This document shows positions 12,679-25,799 of a stretch of 35,480 nucleotides of DNA, one piece after another. The DNA is from Paulinella micropora (lineage: Eukaryota; Cercozoa; Imbricatea; Euglyphida), in assembly GCA_009731375.1 (NCBI GenBank), contig BJOX01000187.1:269683-305162 (forward strand), written 5' to 3'. The notes under the pieces were generated by a model. The model saw only the letters and a list, made by a program, of their open reading frames with translations. It had not been told where the DNA came from and made no database searches. Numbering within the stretch: position 1 is the stretch's first letter; each line of letters begins with the position of its first letter. A program made the position numbers and the translations under genes.

Positions 12679-12818
12679 TAGGTAGGTAGGTAGGTAGGTA
12701 GATAGATAGATAGATAGATAGATGGATAGATAGATAGATAGTTAGATAGATAGATAGATAGATAGATAGATACGCAGGTAGGTAGGCAGGTAGGTAGGTA
12801 GGTAGGTAGGTAGGTAGG

Positions 12819-12859
<41 letters not shown>

Positions 12860-12886
12860 GATAAGTGGGTAGGTAGGTAGATGGAT

Positions 12887-12952
<66 letters not shown>

Positions 12953-13001
12953 GTAGGTAGGTAGGTAGGTAGGTAGATAGGTAGGTAGGTAGGTAGGTAG
13001 G

Positions 13002-13034
<33 letters not shown>

Positions 13035-13039
13035 CAAAC
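12275..13039. repeat. (GATA)n and (GGTA)n intron E16-E17
   Basis: Alternating blocks of GATA and GGTA with the two E17 echoes; no other unique sequence. Confidence 0.9.
12478..12640 (-). repeat. E17 5'-edge echoes (two)
   Basis: The islands 12478-12516 and 12603-12640 are identical over more than 35 bases: ATCCCATATTGCGTGGCTGG, then GCAG|GACGAGGAGTCTGAT, then (CTAT)n. The last 15 bases equal the start of E17. Confidence 0.85.
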
Positions 13040-13094
13040 CGATTCTTCAGAGTCCTCCAACAAGGACTGTTTGAACTGCTCGACAGCGTCACAC
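13040..13094 (-). CDS. E16, short acidic exon
   Basis: Acceptor CTCAAAG|GTG and donor GAATCG|GTTTGA, phase 2 to 0, encoding CDAVEQFKQSLLEDSEES. The donor is weak, and unspliced reading would stop at once (GTT TGA). The upstream intron of about 3.4 kb contains a SINE, 1.6 kb of mixed trinucleotide repeats and the largest gap. Confidence 0.68.
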
Positions 13095-14768
<1,674 letters not shown>

Positions 14769-14897
14769 GTGACATATTTGAGGGAAATCCCGATGAAAAA
14801 ACCTAGTCACACTTGCTAAACAGAGTTCCAGCCCAATGGCCTCAAGGCGTTAAACTGTGACGCCAACTCATAACCCTTTGGTGGTAGATGCTGGGGA
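14769..14897. mobile_element. Repeat family B, partial copy before the large gap
   Basis: 129-bp copy of 1185-1313, preceded directly by (ATT)n and cut by the gap starting at 14898. Confidence 0.6.
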
Positions 14898-15836
14898 NNN
14901 NNNNNNNNNNNNNNNNNNNNNNNNNNNNNNNNNNNNNNNNNNNNNNNNNNNNNNNNNNNNNNNNNNNNNNNNNNNNNNNNNNNNNNNNNNNNNNNNNNNN
15001 NNNNNNNNNNNNNNNNNNNNNNNNNNNNNNNNNNNNNNNNNNNNNNNNNNNNNNNNNNNNNNNNNNNNNNNNNNNNNNNNNNNNNNNNNNNNNNNNNNNN
15101 NNNNNNNNNNNNNNNNNNNNNNNNNNNNNNNNNNNNNNNNNNNNNNNNNNNNNNNNNNNNNNNNNNNNNNNNNNNNNNNNNNNNNNNNNNNNNNNNNNNN
15201 NNNNNNNNNNNNNNNNNNNNNNNNNNNNNNNNNNNNNNNNNNNNNNNNNNNNNNNNNNNNNNNNNNNNNNNNNNNNNNNNNNNNNNNNNNNNNNNNNNNN
15301 NNNNNNNNNNNNNNNNNNNNNNNNNNNNNNNNNNNNNNNNNNNNNNNNNNNNNNNNNNNNNNNNNNNNNNNNNNNNNNNNNNNNNNNNNNNNNNNNNNNN
15401 NNNNNNNNNNNNNNNNNNNNNNNNNNNNNNNNNNNNNNNNNNNNNNNNNNNNNNNNNNNNNNNNNNNNNNNNNNNNNNNNNNNNNNNNNNNNNNNNNNNN
15501 NNNNNNNNNNNNNNNNNNNNNNNNNNNNNNNNNNNNNNNNNNNNNNNNNNNNNNNNNNNNNNNNNNNNNNNNNNNNNNNNNNNNNNNNNNNNNNNNNNNN
15601 NNNNNNNNNNNNNNNNNNNNNNNNNNNNNNNNNNNNNNNNNNNNNNNNNNNNNNNNNNNNNNNNNNNNNNNNNNNNNNNNNNNNNNNNNNNNNNNNNNNN
15701 NNNNNNNNNNNNNNNNNNNNNNNNNNNNNNNNNNNNNNNNNNNNNNNNNNNNNNNNNNNNNNNNNNNNNNNNNNNNNNNNNNNNNNNNNNNNNNNNNNNN
15801 NNNNNNNNNNNNNNNNNNNNNNNNNNNNNNNNNNNN
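14898..15836. other. Largest assembly gap (939 N)
   Basis: Runs from repeat family B into an ATT tract. Other gaps: 929-1018, 2136-2160, 18684-18864, 23925-24033, 25832-26194, 26707-26753, 33216-33361. All but the first two start or end in simple repeat or homopolymer (poly-C, poly-A); exons could be hidden in the larger ones. Confidence 1.
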
Positions 15837-15867
15837 TATTATTATTATTATTATCATTATTATTATT

Positions 15868-16133
15868 GCACACCGTGATAGCCCAGTGGTCAAGTTCTAC
15901 CATCTGGGCCCTGTCGCCAGTTCGATTCCCGTCGGTGCCACCAGTATTTTCATTGAACATACCGGTCCGTCTGGACCAGTATTTTCATTGAACATACCGG
16001 CCCGTCTGGAAGTGTTGGAACTGCCCTTGCGGGGGTGTCATTAGAGCTTATCGTCAATTCTTCGTACTCCCCTCACGGGTGAGACGATGGAGGCGCATGT
16101 GCAGAAATGCATCAGCCATTGACAGAGAAGCAC
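15868..16133 (+). mobile_element. tRNA-derived SINE, near-complete copy
   Basis: The head has an A box at 15879-15889 and a B box at 15919-15929 (40 bp apart), then CCGTCGGTGCCACC. An internal 34-bp segment, ATTTTCATTGAACATACCGG and onward, is tandemly duplicated at about 15942 and 15976. The body ends CATTGACAGAGAAGCAC, followed at once by (TAT)n. The tRNA-like head is degenerate, so it is not a working tRNA gene. Confidence 0.8.
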
Positions 16134-16187
<54 letters not shown>

Positions 16188-16228
16188 TACTACTACTATA
16201 AGAACAATAACAATAATCATCTTCATAC

Positions 16229-16256
16229 AAATACTGGCAGACACATTCCGCCGCTT
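16229..16256 (-). repeat. Downstream partial copy of E15
   Basis: Repeats the end of E15 (CAAGCGGCGG.ATGTGTCTGCC, encoding QAAECVCQYL) with a following GTATGA donor. It adjoins the 31-bp minisatellite. Confidence 0.6.
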
Positions 16257-16269
16257 GGAGGCAATAGTG

Positions 16270-16492
16270 CAGCAGTAGATATGACAAAAAGGCAATAGTG
16301 GGGCAGAAGACAGGACAAAAAGGCATTAGTGTGGCAGAAGAGGGGACAAAAAGGCAGTAGTGGGGCAGAAGATGGGATGAAAAGGCATTAGTGGGGCAGA
16401 AGAGGGGACGAAAAGGAAATAGTGGAGCAGAAGAGGGGACAAATGGGCAATAGTGGGGCAGAAGACGGGACAAAAAGGCAATAGTGTGTCGT
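16270..16492. repeat. 31-bp minisatellite, about 7 copies
   Basis: The unit is approximately GACAAAAAGGCAATAGTGGG followed by GCAGAAGA(C/G)GG, with point changes between copies. It fills the intron between the E15 donor and the partial E15 copy at 16229-16256. Frames through it on the minus strand are low-complexity. Confidence 0.85.
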
Positions 16493-16494
16493 AC

Positions 16495-16604
16495 CAATAC
16501 TGGCAGACACAGGCCGCCGCTTGTATCTCCCGCGCCTCGCAGAAGGCGAACGTTAACATCATCGGCTTGCTGTGGTCGATCGCCATGTACAGACGTTTCA
16601 TCGC
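16495..16604 (-). CDS. E15, duplicated-type exon
   Basis: Acceptor TTTACATAG|GCG and donor TATTG|GTACGA, phase 0 to 2, encoding AMKRLYMAIDHSKPMMLTF then AFCEAREIQAAACVCQY. It is Cys-containing and more hydrophobic than its neighbours, so possibly a folded segment. Two partial copies exist: one of its first half upstream (about 16925-16991) and one of its last part downstream (16229-16256). This copy alone is complete and fits the phase of E16 (split Trp codon). Confidence 0.72.
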
Positions 16605-16617
16605 CTATGTAAAGCAA

Positions 16618-17946
16618 TAGAATAGAATAGAACAGAATAGAATAGAATAGAATAGAATAGAACAGAACAGAACAGAACAGAATAGAATAGAATAGAATAG
16701 ACTAGACTAGACTAGAATAGACTAGAATAGAATAGAATAGAATGGAATAGAATGGAATAGAGTATAATAGAGTAGAGTAGAGTAGAGTAGAGTAGAGTAG
16801 AGTAGAGTAGAATAGAATAGAATAGAATAGAACAGAACAGAACAGAACAGAATAGAATAGAATAGAATAGAGTAGAGCAGAGTAGAGTACAATAGAATAG
16901 AATAGAATAGAATAGAATAGAAATACAATAAGCCAATGGTCAGCATCATCGTCTTGCTGTGGTCGATCGCATGGTATAGACTTTTTATCGCCTGGGTCAT
17001 GCAAGACAATAGAATAGAACAGAATAGAATAGAATAGAATAGAATTGAATAGAATAGAATAGAACAGAATAGAACAGAATAGAATAGAATAGAACAGAAT
17101 AGAACAGAACAGAATAGAATAGAATAGAATAGAACATAAATATAATAGAATGGAAAAATATAATATAATATAATATAATATAATATAATATAATGTAATA
17201 TAATATAATATAATATAAGATAATATAAGATACTATAAGATAATATAAGATAATATAAGATAATATAATGCAATGTAATGTAATGTAATATAATGTAATA
17301 TAATATAATATAATATAATATAATATAATATAATATAATATAATATAATAATATAATTTTATACAAAATAATTTAAAACAATACAACACAATACAATACA
17401 ATACAATACAATATTATATATAATATAATATAAAATAATATAATATAATATAATATAATATAATATAATATAATAATATAATATAATATAATATAATATA
17501 ATATAATATAATATAGTATAGTATAGTATAATATAATATAATATTATATAATATAGTATATATATAATGTAATGTAATGTAATGTAATGTAATGTAACGT
17601 AATGTAATGTAATTCAATTTAATGTAATGTAATAACATAATATAATATAATATAATATAATATAATATAATATAATAAAATATAGTATAATATAATATAA
17701 TATAATATAATATAATATAATAGAGCAGAATAGAATAGAATAGAAGAGAAGAATAGAATAGAGTAGAGTAGAGTAGAGTAGAATAGAATAGAATAGAATA
17801 GAATAGAATAGCATAGAATAGAATGCAATACAATACAATACAATTTAGTGCTGTATCATATCACGTTACATCAGATTACATACAATCATATGCAACACAA
17901 TACAATACGAGACAATACAAGACAATACATACAATTTATATAATAC
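16618..17946. repeat. (AATAG)n, (AATAT)n and (AATGT)n intron E14-E15
   Basis: Pentamer arrays with long homogeneous variant blocks (AACAG, GAGTA, AATAT, AATGT). The only unique island is the partial E15 copy at 16925-16991. Confidence 0.9.
16925..16991 (-). repeat. Upstream partial copy of E15
   Basis: Acceptor GACCCAG|GCG, then AIKSLYHAIDHSKTMMLTIG, about 80% identical to the first half of E15 and in the same entry phase. After that the sequence runs into (ATTCT)n. A GT follows at TTATT|GTATTT, so it could act as an alternative exon, though it would leave in a different phase context. Confidence 0.6.
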
Positions 17947-18480
17947 CTGCAGCAGCTTGTCCGAGTAGCGCCGGTCCGGCTCATCCGTATTGCCTTTTTC
18001 CTGGCCAACGGCTCCTTCCGGCCTATCGCTTTCTTTTTCTTTTCCGGCATGAGCCGGTGAGGCCAAGGCGATGGACTTTTCTTGCCTTTCGCGGTCAGCC
18101 TTTTCCTTCTCCGCCTTCACAGCCGCGGCCTTGGCCTGCAGACCCGGCGCCATGATTCCTAGGGTGATGCCTTGCGGCGTCTCTTCTGCCCACTGCATCG
18201 CCTGCTGGATGATCTCCTCCTCTGCTTGCCTCAGCTCTTCTTCCTCAAGCTCCTGCAGGCGCGCCGCGATCCTGGCCGCCTTCTCCTCCTCGCGCCGCTT
18301 CTTCTCCTCTTCTCGTTCGCGCTTGAATCGTTCCAACTGCTCCTCGATGTTCCGCTTGCGCACCTCAGTGCCTAGCCGCATACGCTTCATCAGCTCTTCG
18401 TGCTCCTTCTGTCGCTCCTGTTCTCGTTTCTGGATTTCCATCAACGCCTGGTTTTTCTCTTGGATGGCCTTCTCCCGCGC
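17947..18480 (-). CDS. E14, long charged coiled-coil exon
   Basis: 178 codons, phase 0 to 0, acceptor CATCCTCAG|GCG and donor CTGCAG|GTATTA. Residues 1-100 or so form a Glu/Arg/Lys-rich single helix or coiled coil (for example EEQLERFKREREEEKKRREE). A mixed region follows (WAEETPQGITLGIMAPG), then a second charged helix and a polar tail ending RRYSDKLLQ. The upstream intron is (TACCC)n with a gap; the downstream one is (ATATT)n and (ATTCT)n. Confidence 0.87.
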
Positions 18481-19266
18481 CTGAGGATGAGATAGGGTGG
18501 GATAGGGTAGGGTAGGGTAGGGTAGGGTAGGATAGGCTAGGATAGGATAGGGTAGAGTAGGGTAGGGTAGGATAGGGTAGGATAGGGTAGGGTAGGGTAG
18601 GTAGGGTAGGTAGGGTAGGTAGGGTAGGGTAGGATAGGGTAGGGTAGGGTAGGGTAGGGTAGGGTAGGGTAGGGTAGGGTAGGNNNNNNNNNNNNNNNNN
18701 NNNNNNNNNNNNNNNNNNNNNNNNNNNNNNNNNNNNNNNNNNNNNNNNNNNNNNNNNNNNNNNNNNNNNNNNNNNNNNNNNNNNNNNNNNNNNNNNNNNN
18801 NNNNNNNNNNNNNNNNNNNNNNNNNNNNNNNNNNNNNNNNNNNNNNNNNNNNNNNNNNNNNNNNAGGGTAGGGTAGGGTAGGGTAGGGTAGGGTAGGGTA
18901 GGATAGGATAGGGTAGGGTAGGGTAGGGTAGGTAGGGTAGGGTAGGGTACGGTCGGGTAGGATAGGATAGGGTAGGGTAGTGTAGGGTAGGGTGGGGTAG
19001 GGGAGGATAGGATAGGATGGGATAGGATAGGATAGGATAGGATAGGATAGGATAGGTTAGGATAGGATAGGATAGGATAGGAAAGGATAGGATAGGATAG
19101 GATAGGATAGGATAGGATAGGATATGATATGATAAGAAGTAAGTAGATAGGTAGGTAAGAAGGTATGTAGGTAATTACTACCACTACTCCTGTTCCTCCA
19201 ACTCCTCCCCCTCCTCCTGCTCCTCCTCTTCCTGGTCCTCCTCCTCCTACTCCTACTCGTGCGTAC
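18481..19266. repeat. (TAGGG)n / (TAGGA)n intron E13-E14
   Basis: Pentamer array on the plus strand with a gap at 18684-18864, then about 80 bp of CTC-rich sequence (19190-19260) next to E13. On the coding strand it is (TACCC)n, pyrimidine-rich towards the E14 acceptor. Confidence 0.9.
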
Positions 19267-19330
19267 CGCCTGCGCTCGTTGTTCACGTTCTTCTTGTTTC
19301 CTGCGCTCCACTTCCACCTCTTCCATCCAG
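19267..19330 (-). CDS. E13, short coiled-coil exon
   Basis: Acceptor TATGCCAG|C and donor CAGGCG|GTACGC, phase 2 to 0, encoding WMEEVEVERRKQEEREQRAQ and a final Ala. Joining E12 to E13 makes Thr from AC+C, and joining to E14 continues the heptads (RAQA then REKAIQEKNQ). It is flanked by (TTATG)n upstream and a mixed (TACCC)n intron downstream. Confidence 0.82.
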
Positions 19331-20093
19331 CTGGCATACAAACATAACATAACATAACATAACATAACATAACATAACATAACATAACATTGACATAACA
19401 TTGACATAACATAACATAACATAACATACCATAACATAACATAACATAACATTAACAGAATATAACATAACATAACATAACATATCATAACATTAACATA
19501 ACATAAACATAACATGACATAACATATCATAACATAACATAATATAACATAACATTAACATAATATAACATAACATATCATATCATAACATAACATAGCA
19601 TAACATAACATAACATAACATGACATAACATGACATAACATGACATGACATGACACGACATGACACGACATGGCATGACATGACATGACATGACATGACA
19701 CGACATGGCATGACATGACATGAATAACATGACATAACATGACATAACATAACATAACATAACATAACAAAACATGACATAACATAACATAAACATAACA
19801 TAACATAACATAACATAACATAAACATAACATAACATAACATAACATAACATAAGATAACATAACATAACATAACATAAACATAAACATAAACATAAACA
19901 TAAACATAAACATGACATGACATGACATGACATGACATAACATATCATAACATGACATAACATAACATAACATAACATACATACATACCATACATACATA
20001 CATACATACATACATACATACATACATACATACATACATACATACATACATACATGCATACATACATACATACATACATACATACATACATAC
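19331..20093. repeat. (AACAT)n and (CATA)n intron E12-E13
   Basis: Pentamer and tetramer tracts with GACAT blocks; on the coding strand (TTATG)n. It begins GTATGTATG at the donor. Confidence 0.9.
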
Positions 20094-21613
20094 GTGTCTG
20101 CTCGTTTTCGCGACATGACAGGCAGAGCTAGCAGGGTATCGTCGTTGATCGATGACGTAGATTGTAGACTATCATCGTTGTTTGGTGAGGTGGATTGTGG
20201 ATGATCTTCTGTTGAAGAGGGAAGCGATGTGGTGGAGGATGCTGCTGCTGGTGGTGGTGATGATGATGATGATGATGATGTTGTTGCTTCTCTTGTTGAT
20301 GTTGCTGTCGTTGTTGTCGTTGTTGTTGTTGCTGTTGTTGTCGATGCTGCTTGTGTTGTTGATGTTGCATCTGTCGTTGTTGTTGATGATGATGAGGAGG
20401 AGGAGGGATGTGATAAAGTCACAGTCCACGGTGGGCTAACTTGTGCGTGACTACTATCGGCAGATGACGGTTCTTTCGAGCCAAACCGCTTAAGTTGAGA
20501 GCGTGCGTTTTGGTACGCTTCAGAAGCGCCCTTGACGGCCTGGTCTTTCAACAAGGGGAGCGAAGACACAACTTGCTGAGGAGAGGAGGGCAAAGAGCTG
20601 GAGGGAGAAGAAGAAGAAGGCGGAGGGAGAGAAGGCGGGGTAGAAGTCGAAGCAGTGGCAGGGCCCTCGTCCGCGTTTGGGTCAAGGCCATGTACTTTCC
20701 GCCAGTGGGCAGTCAGACGCTCTTCGACTTCCTTGGCCGCCATGCTGTCGGCCTGCTCTTTGCGTTGGGCTTGGAGCGCTTGCTGCAGCGCCTGGACCCA
20801 CTGCTCAAGCTCTTGGCTGCTTGCAGCCTGCAGGCAGAGCACGGAGCCCCACTCCTTCTGCAGCTTCAGCTCTTTCCCCGCCCACTCGCCCCACTGCTGG
20901 CTCAGGACTAAGTTGAGCCTCGCGGTTTGGTCCTTGGGCGCAGGCGGGGGCACCTTGACTTCCATCACGAAGGCTAACGGCAGCACCCGCTGCTTCCCCA
21001 CCAGGCTCGTCATGTCCCGCACCGAGTCATACCAGTACAGGCACGCCCGGCCCGTGTCCAGGACGAAATAGTGCGATTTCCACTTTCTGGCCGACGTCGG
21101 CCCGGCCTGTTTGGCTACCGGTAACTTCTTCAGCACACCCTCCTGGTTCGTGCGTTGTTGGAAGGCGAGCGAGCGGTTAGTCTTGCGTTCAAGCCACAGG
21201 CGGTTTTGACCCGATTTCACCTGCAGCGGGCCCAGCCAAGGCAAGTTGGATTTCAGTGCTGTTAGCTCGGCTGCGCTAGGCTGTTGCGCTAATGCCAAGG
21301 CCGGAGCTGCTTCAAAAGGCTCCTGCTCCTCCTCTTCGGGGGGAGGGGGCAAGTCATTCGATACCATGCGCCTCAGACCCTGTTGGTCCGGCCGCGGCGG
21401 CGGTGGCCGGGCCGGCGACGGTGATTGTGATTTGCTGTGGACGGTGCCAACTGCCGCCGGGGTGGCGGGGGGGGACGGGGTGAGCGTGGTGGCACCCTTG
21501 GCGGGAGTTTTCAAGGGGGTGGCAGGGGTAGAAGAATAGGAGGATGTGGTGGCGGGGCGGTAAGCGGGTGCGGGGGTGGCAGGAGTGGCCGGAGTTTCTG
21601 GTGTGGGTGGCGC
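20094..21613 (-). CDS. E12, PH-domain exon
   Basis: A 506-codon exon, phase 0 to 2. The acceptor is a (CT)n run ending CTCAG|GCG, and the donor is GACAC|GTATGT. Residues 1-100 are Pro/Thr/Ser-rich. Residues about 158-290 form a pleckstrin-homology domain: EGVLKKL start, KWKSHYFVL strand, LYWYDS, and the C-terminal helix SSQELEQWVQALQQAL with the conserved Trp. From about 310 on it is Ser/Thr-rich and low in complexity, ending MSRKRADT. PH domains bind phosphoinositides or proteins at membranes; the ligand here cannot be told. It is the longest and most certain exon of the chain. Confidence 0.9.
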
Positions 21614-22623
<1,010 letters not shown>

Positions 22624-22626
22624 TAT

Positions 22627-22708
<82 letters not shown>

Positions 22709-22717
22709 CTACGTTAC

Positions 22718-22792
22718 CTTGTCTTTGTTCCGTTTGGCCTGTCTGATCGCCTGTTGGATAGCTAGGAAGCTGGGTGGAGCAACGTACTTCAC
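22718..22792 (-). CDS. E11, 25-codon exon with edge copies on both sides
   Basis: Acceptor CTACAG|GTG and donor GACAAG|GTAACG, phase 0 to 0. It encodes [17 protein letters not shown] followed by QAKRNKDK. Four 5'-edge copies lie upstream (22915, 23040, 23222, 23337). Two 3'-edge copies lie downstream (22565, 22273), plus an inverted one at 21802. The copy at 22565 has an in-frame TAG, which shows that it is not the working exon. Resemblance of its FLAIQQAIR to the E9/E10 junction (FMAIQ/AAIR) hints at an old internal duplication. Confidence 0.82.
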
Positions 22793-22800
22793 CTGTAGAC

Positions 22801-22847
<47 letters not shown>

Positions 22848-22914
22848 GAGATATATAGAGAGATAGATAGAGAGAGAGAGATAGATAAATAGATAGATAG
22901 ATAGATAGATAGAT

Positions 22915-22951
22915 AGGAAGCTGGGTGGAGCAACGTACTTCACCTATAGAC

Positions 22952-22982
<31 letters not shown>

Positions 22983-23072
22983 GAGATAGATAGATAGATA
23001 GAGAGAGAGATAGATATATAGATAGATAGATAGATAGATAGGAAGCTGGGTGGAGCAACGTACTTCACCTAT

Positions 23073-23137
<65 letters not shown>

Positions 23138-23140
23138 TAA

Positions 23141-23187
<47 letters not shown>

Positions 23188-23257
23188 CATAGATAGATAG
23201 ATAGATACATACATAGATAGATAGGAAGCTGGGCGAAGCACCGTACTTGACCTATAG

Positions 23258-23306
<49 letters not shown>

Positions 23307-23368
23307 TAGACAGATAGATAGATAGATAGATAGATAGTAAGCTAGGTGAGGCGACGTTCTTCACCTAA
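22915..23368 (-). repeat. E11 5'-edge echoes (four)
   Basis: Islands near 22915, 23040, 23222 and 23337 copy GGTGAAGTACGTTGCTCCAC and the following CCAGCTTCC. They are progressively diverged (the last reads GGTGAAGAACGTCGCCTCAC). Each ends at CTTCCTA/CTTACTA, where (TATC)n begins. Confidence 0.88.
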
Positions 23369-23408
23369 GGAATGCAATACAATACAATACAATACAATAC
23401 AATAAGGA

Positions 23409-23577
23409 ATAGTGAAAATTTTCGGCCAGCACAAATTATCCCGTAATAACGGTACATTTGTTCTTCAAAGTTGTAAAGAATTTCGGCCAGCCGGTAATTA
23501 CGGTCCATTTGCTGTCCACAAGTAAAAGCTTAGCCCAAAATTTCCCGTATTTACGGTTGGCCGAAAGGTGAGGTGGC
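23409..23577. mobile_element. Second, truncated copy of the inverted-repeat element
   Basis: It starts with the same AGTGAAAATTTTCGGCCA terminus as the copy at 145. It carries repeated TTTCGGCCAGC motifs and ends GGTTGGCCGAAAGGTGAGGTGG, where (TGTA)n begins, so its right terminus is lost into microsatellite. Confidence 0.5.
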
Positions 23578-23770
23578 TGTATGTATGTATGTATGTATCT
23601 ATGTATGTATGTATGTATGTGTGTATGTATGTATGTATGTATATAAGATGGTGTAGAAGAAGAACTCGAACAGCTCTTGCATATCCGACAGCACCCTGGA
23701 CATTGTATGTATGTATGTATGTACGTATGTATGTATCTATCCATCTATCTATCTGGTCGCTTGAAGGGCT

Positions 23771-23832
<62 letters not shown>

Positions 23833-23889
23833 GTGTCTCTCTCTCTCTCTGTCTCTCTCTCTCTGTCTCTCTCTGTCTCTCTCTTTCTC

Positions 23890-23924
<35 letters not shown>

Positions 23925-24068
23925 NNNNNNNNNNNNNNNNNNNNNNNNNNNNNNNNNNNNNNNNNNNNNNNNNNNNNNNNNNNNNNNNNNNNNNNNNNNN
24001 NNNNNNNNNNNNNNNNNNNNNNNNNNNNNNNNNTCAAATGATGCAGTAACCACAGCCGTTACTCAAGC

Positions 24069-24102
<34 letters not shown>

Positions 24103-24387
24103 ATACATAGATAGATAGATAGATAGATAGATAGATGGATGGATGGATAAATAGATAGATAGAAAGATAGATATATAGACGGATAGATGGATAGATAGAT
24201 AGATAGATGGATAAGTAGATAGATAGATAGATACATATGGATAGAGCAAAACGAGTGTAAGCAAGGGTTTTTAAATGATGTAGTAATCATGAAAATATCT
24301 CAAAAGATGTTTGATTTAGCAAAATTCGTTTAAAGTAAGGGCTTTTAAGCCTTTGTCCTGTTTGGTATCTGGCTGTGGACGAGGCGT
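23578..24387. repeat. (TGTA)n, (CT)n, poly-C with gap, (GATA)n
   Basis: Intron E10-E11, middle. It holds a 60-bp island at 23645-23704 with exon-like features in both orientations, a (CT)n and poly-C run into the gap at 23925-24033, and (GATA)n to 24245. Then comes about 140 bp of AT-rich unique sequence leading into the 58-bp satellite. Confidence 0.85.
23648..23704 (+). other. Exon-like island, orientation uncertain
   Basis: On the plus strand an AAG acceptor and a GTATGT donor enclose GVEEELEQLLHIRQHPGH. On the minus strand TGTCCAG|GG opens GAVGYARAVRVLLLHHLIY or VLSDMQELFEFFFYTIL, but no GT donor follows. It may be an inverted fragment of an exon elsewhere in the gene. The E10-E11 phase does not need it. 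Confidence 0.3.
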
Positions 24388-24967
24388 GCAATTTTGGACG
24401 TGTGAATTCGTCCACATGTAAGGGTAACAGCGGTAATTTCCTGGGCAATTTTGGACGTGTGAATTTTGTCCACATTTAAGGGTAACAGCGGTAATATCCT
24501 GGGCAATTTTGGACGTGTGAATTTTGTCCACATTTAAGGGTAACAGCGGTAATATCCTGGGCAATTTTGGACGTGTGAACTTTGTCCACATTTAAGGGTA
24601 ACAGCGGTAATTTTCTGGCAATTTTGGACGTGTGAATTTTGTCCACATTTAAGGGTAACAGCGGTAATTTCCTGGGCAATTTTGGACGTGTGAATTTTGT
24701 CCACATTTAAGGGGAACAGCGGTAATTTCCTGGGCAATTTTGGACGTGTGAATTTTGTCCACATTTAAGGGTAACAGCGGTAATTTCCTGGGCAATTTTG
24801 GACGTGTGAATTTTGTCCACATTTAAGGGTAACAGCGGTAATTTCCTGGGCAATTTTGGACGTGTGAATTTTGTCCACATTTAAGGGTAACAGCAGTAAT
24901 ATCCTGGGCAATTTTGGACGTGCGAATTTTGTCCACATTTAAGGGTAACAGCGGTAATATCCTGGGC
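24388..24967. repeat. 58-bp satellite, about 10 copies
   Basis: Tandem units begin CAATTTTGGACGTGTGAATT and end CAGCGGTAAT(A/T)TCCTGGG. Unit starts are near 24388, 24446, 24504, 24562, 24620, 24677, 24735, 24793, 24851 and 24909; one unit is 57 bp. Copies differ by a few bases (TTCCT versus ATCCT). The open minus-strand frame (MWTKFTRPKLP...) is a by-product of the repeat. It lies in the E10-E11 intron. Confidence 0.9.
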
Positions 24968-25363
24968 TCGAAATGACTGTACTACCACGTCCACAATGGT
25001 CCACAATGGGGACAGTGCGTCCAATATGAGACTTTCCTTGTCCTTAACCACTATGAGCAATATGACTTCAAACGTTTCGTTCTCAGCCGGTTCTGATCTT
25101 TGCGGCGTGTGTAGTGGCTCATTTGAAAGCTCTCATCAAGAGCCTTCTAATGAGACATCACACAGTTTGTAGATGCAAATATTGACTGAGATCGAAGCGC
25201 TTGAAATCATTGTTCATTGTACTTAAGAAATAGGAACTTCTCATTGGACGCACCGGCTCATGGCTATGTGATGTAGTAAATCAAGATCTCTCAAAAATTA
25301 GTGATCGAGCGACATAAGCTTTCAAAACATTCTCACTCTCAATAAGAAGCATAACGAGAACGC

Positions 25364-25365
<2 letters not shown>
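24968..25365. other. Unique intronic sequence, nothing recognised
   Basis: About 400 bp of non-repetitive sequence between the 58-bp satellite and a (TAGA) tract in the E10-E11 intron. No exon with matching splice sites and phase, no RNA gene and no terminal repeats were seen. It may be the flank of an old mobile element carrying the satellite. Confidence 0.6.
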
Positions 25366-25431
<66 letters not shown>

Positions 25432-25452
25432 TAGATAGATAAATAGATAGAT

Positions 25453-25499
<47 letters not shown>

Positions 25500-25618
25500 C
25501 TCTCAATATGACCTTGGTGGATGGCGAGTCGGTCTGACTGCTTGCCGCCTCTTCCTTACGCTTTTTATTTTCTCGAATAGCCGCCTGTATGTATGTGTGC
25601 ATATGTATGTTTCTATCC

Positions 25619-25711
<93 letters not shown>

Positions 25712-25736
25712 CCTACCTACCTACCTACCTACCTAC

Positions 25737-25799
<63 letters not shown>

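Noticed and set aside
15868-15945. Functional tRNA gene
   Set aside because: A and B boxes are present, but the acceptor stem and cloverleaf do not form, and the sequence is dispersed with a non-tRNA body.
18071-18484. Plus-strand Ser/Cys-rich frame opposite E14
   Set aside because: Shadow of the coiled-coil exon; the minus strand has matching splice sites and phases on both sides.
18487-19130. (TAGGG)n as interstitial telomere repeat
   Set aside because: It grades into TAGGA and TAGG units, sits exactly between two phased exons and matches the pentamer style of the other introns.
20495-21071. Plus-strand frames opposite the PH exon
   Set aside because: No splice support; the minus strand has the PH-domain motif pattern.
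24287-24764. Minus-strand repeat protein (MWTKFTRPKLPRK...)
   Set aside because: 58 bp is not a multiple of three, so the frame rotates; it is a by-product of the satellite.
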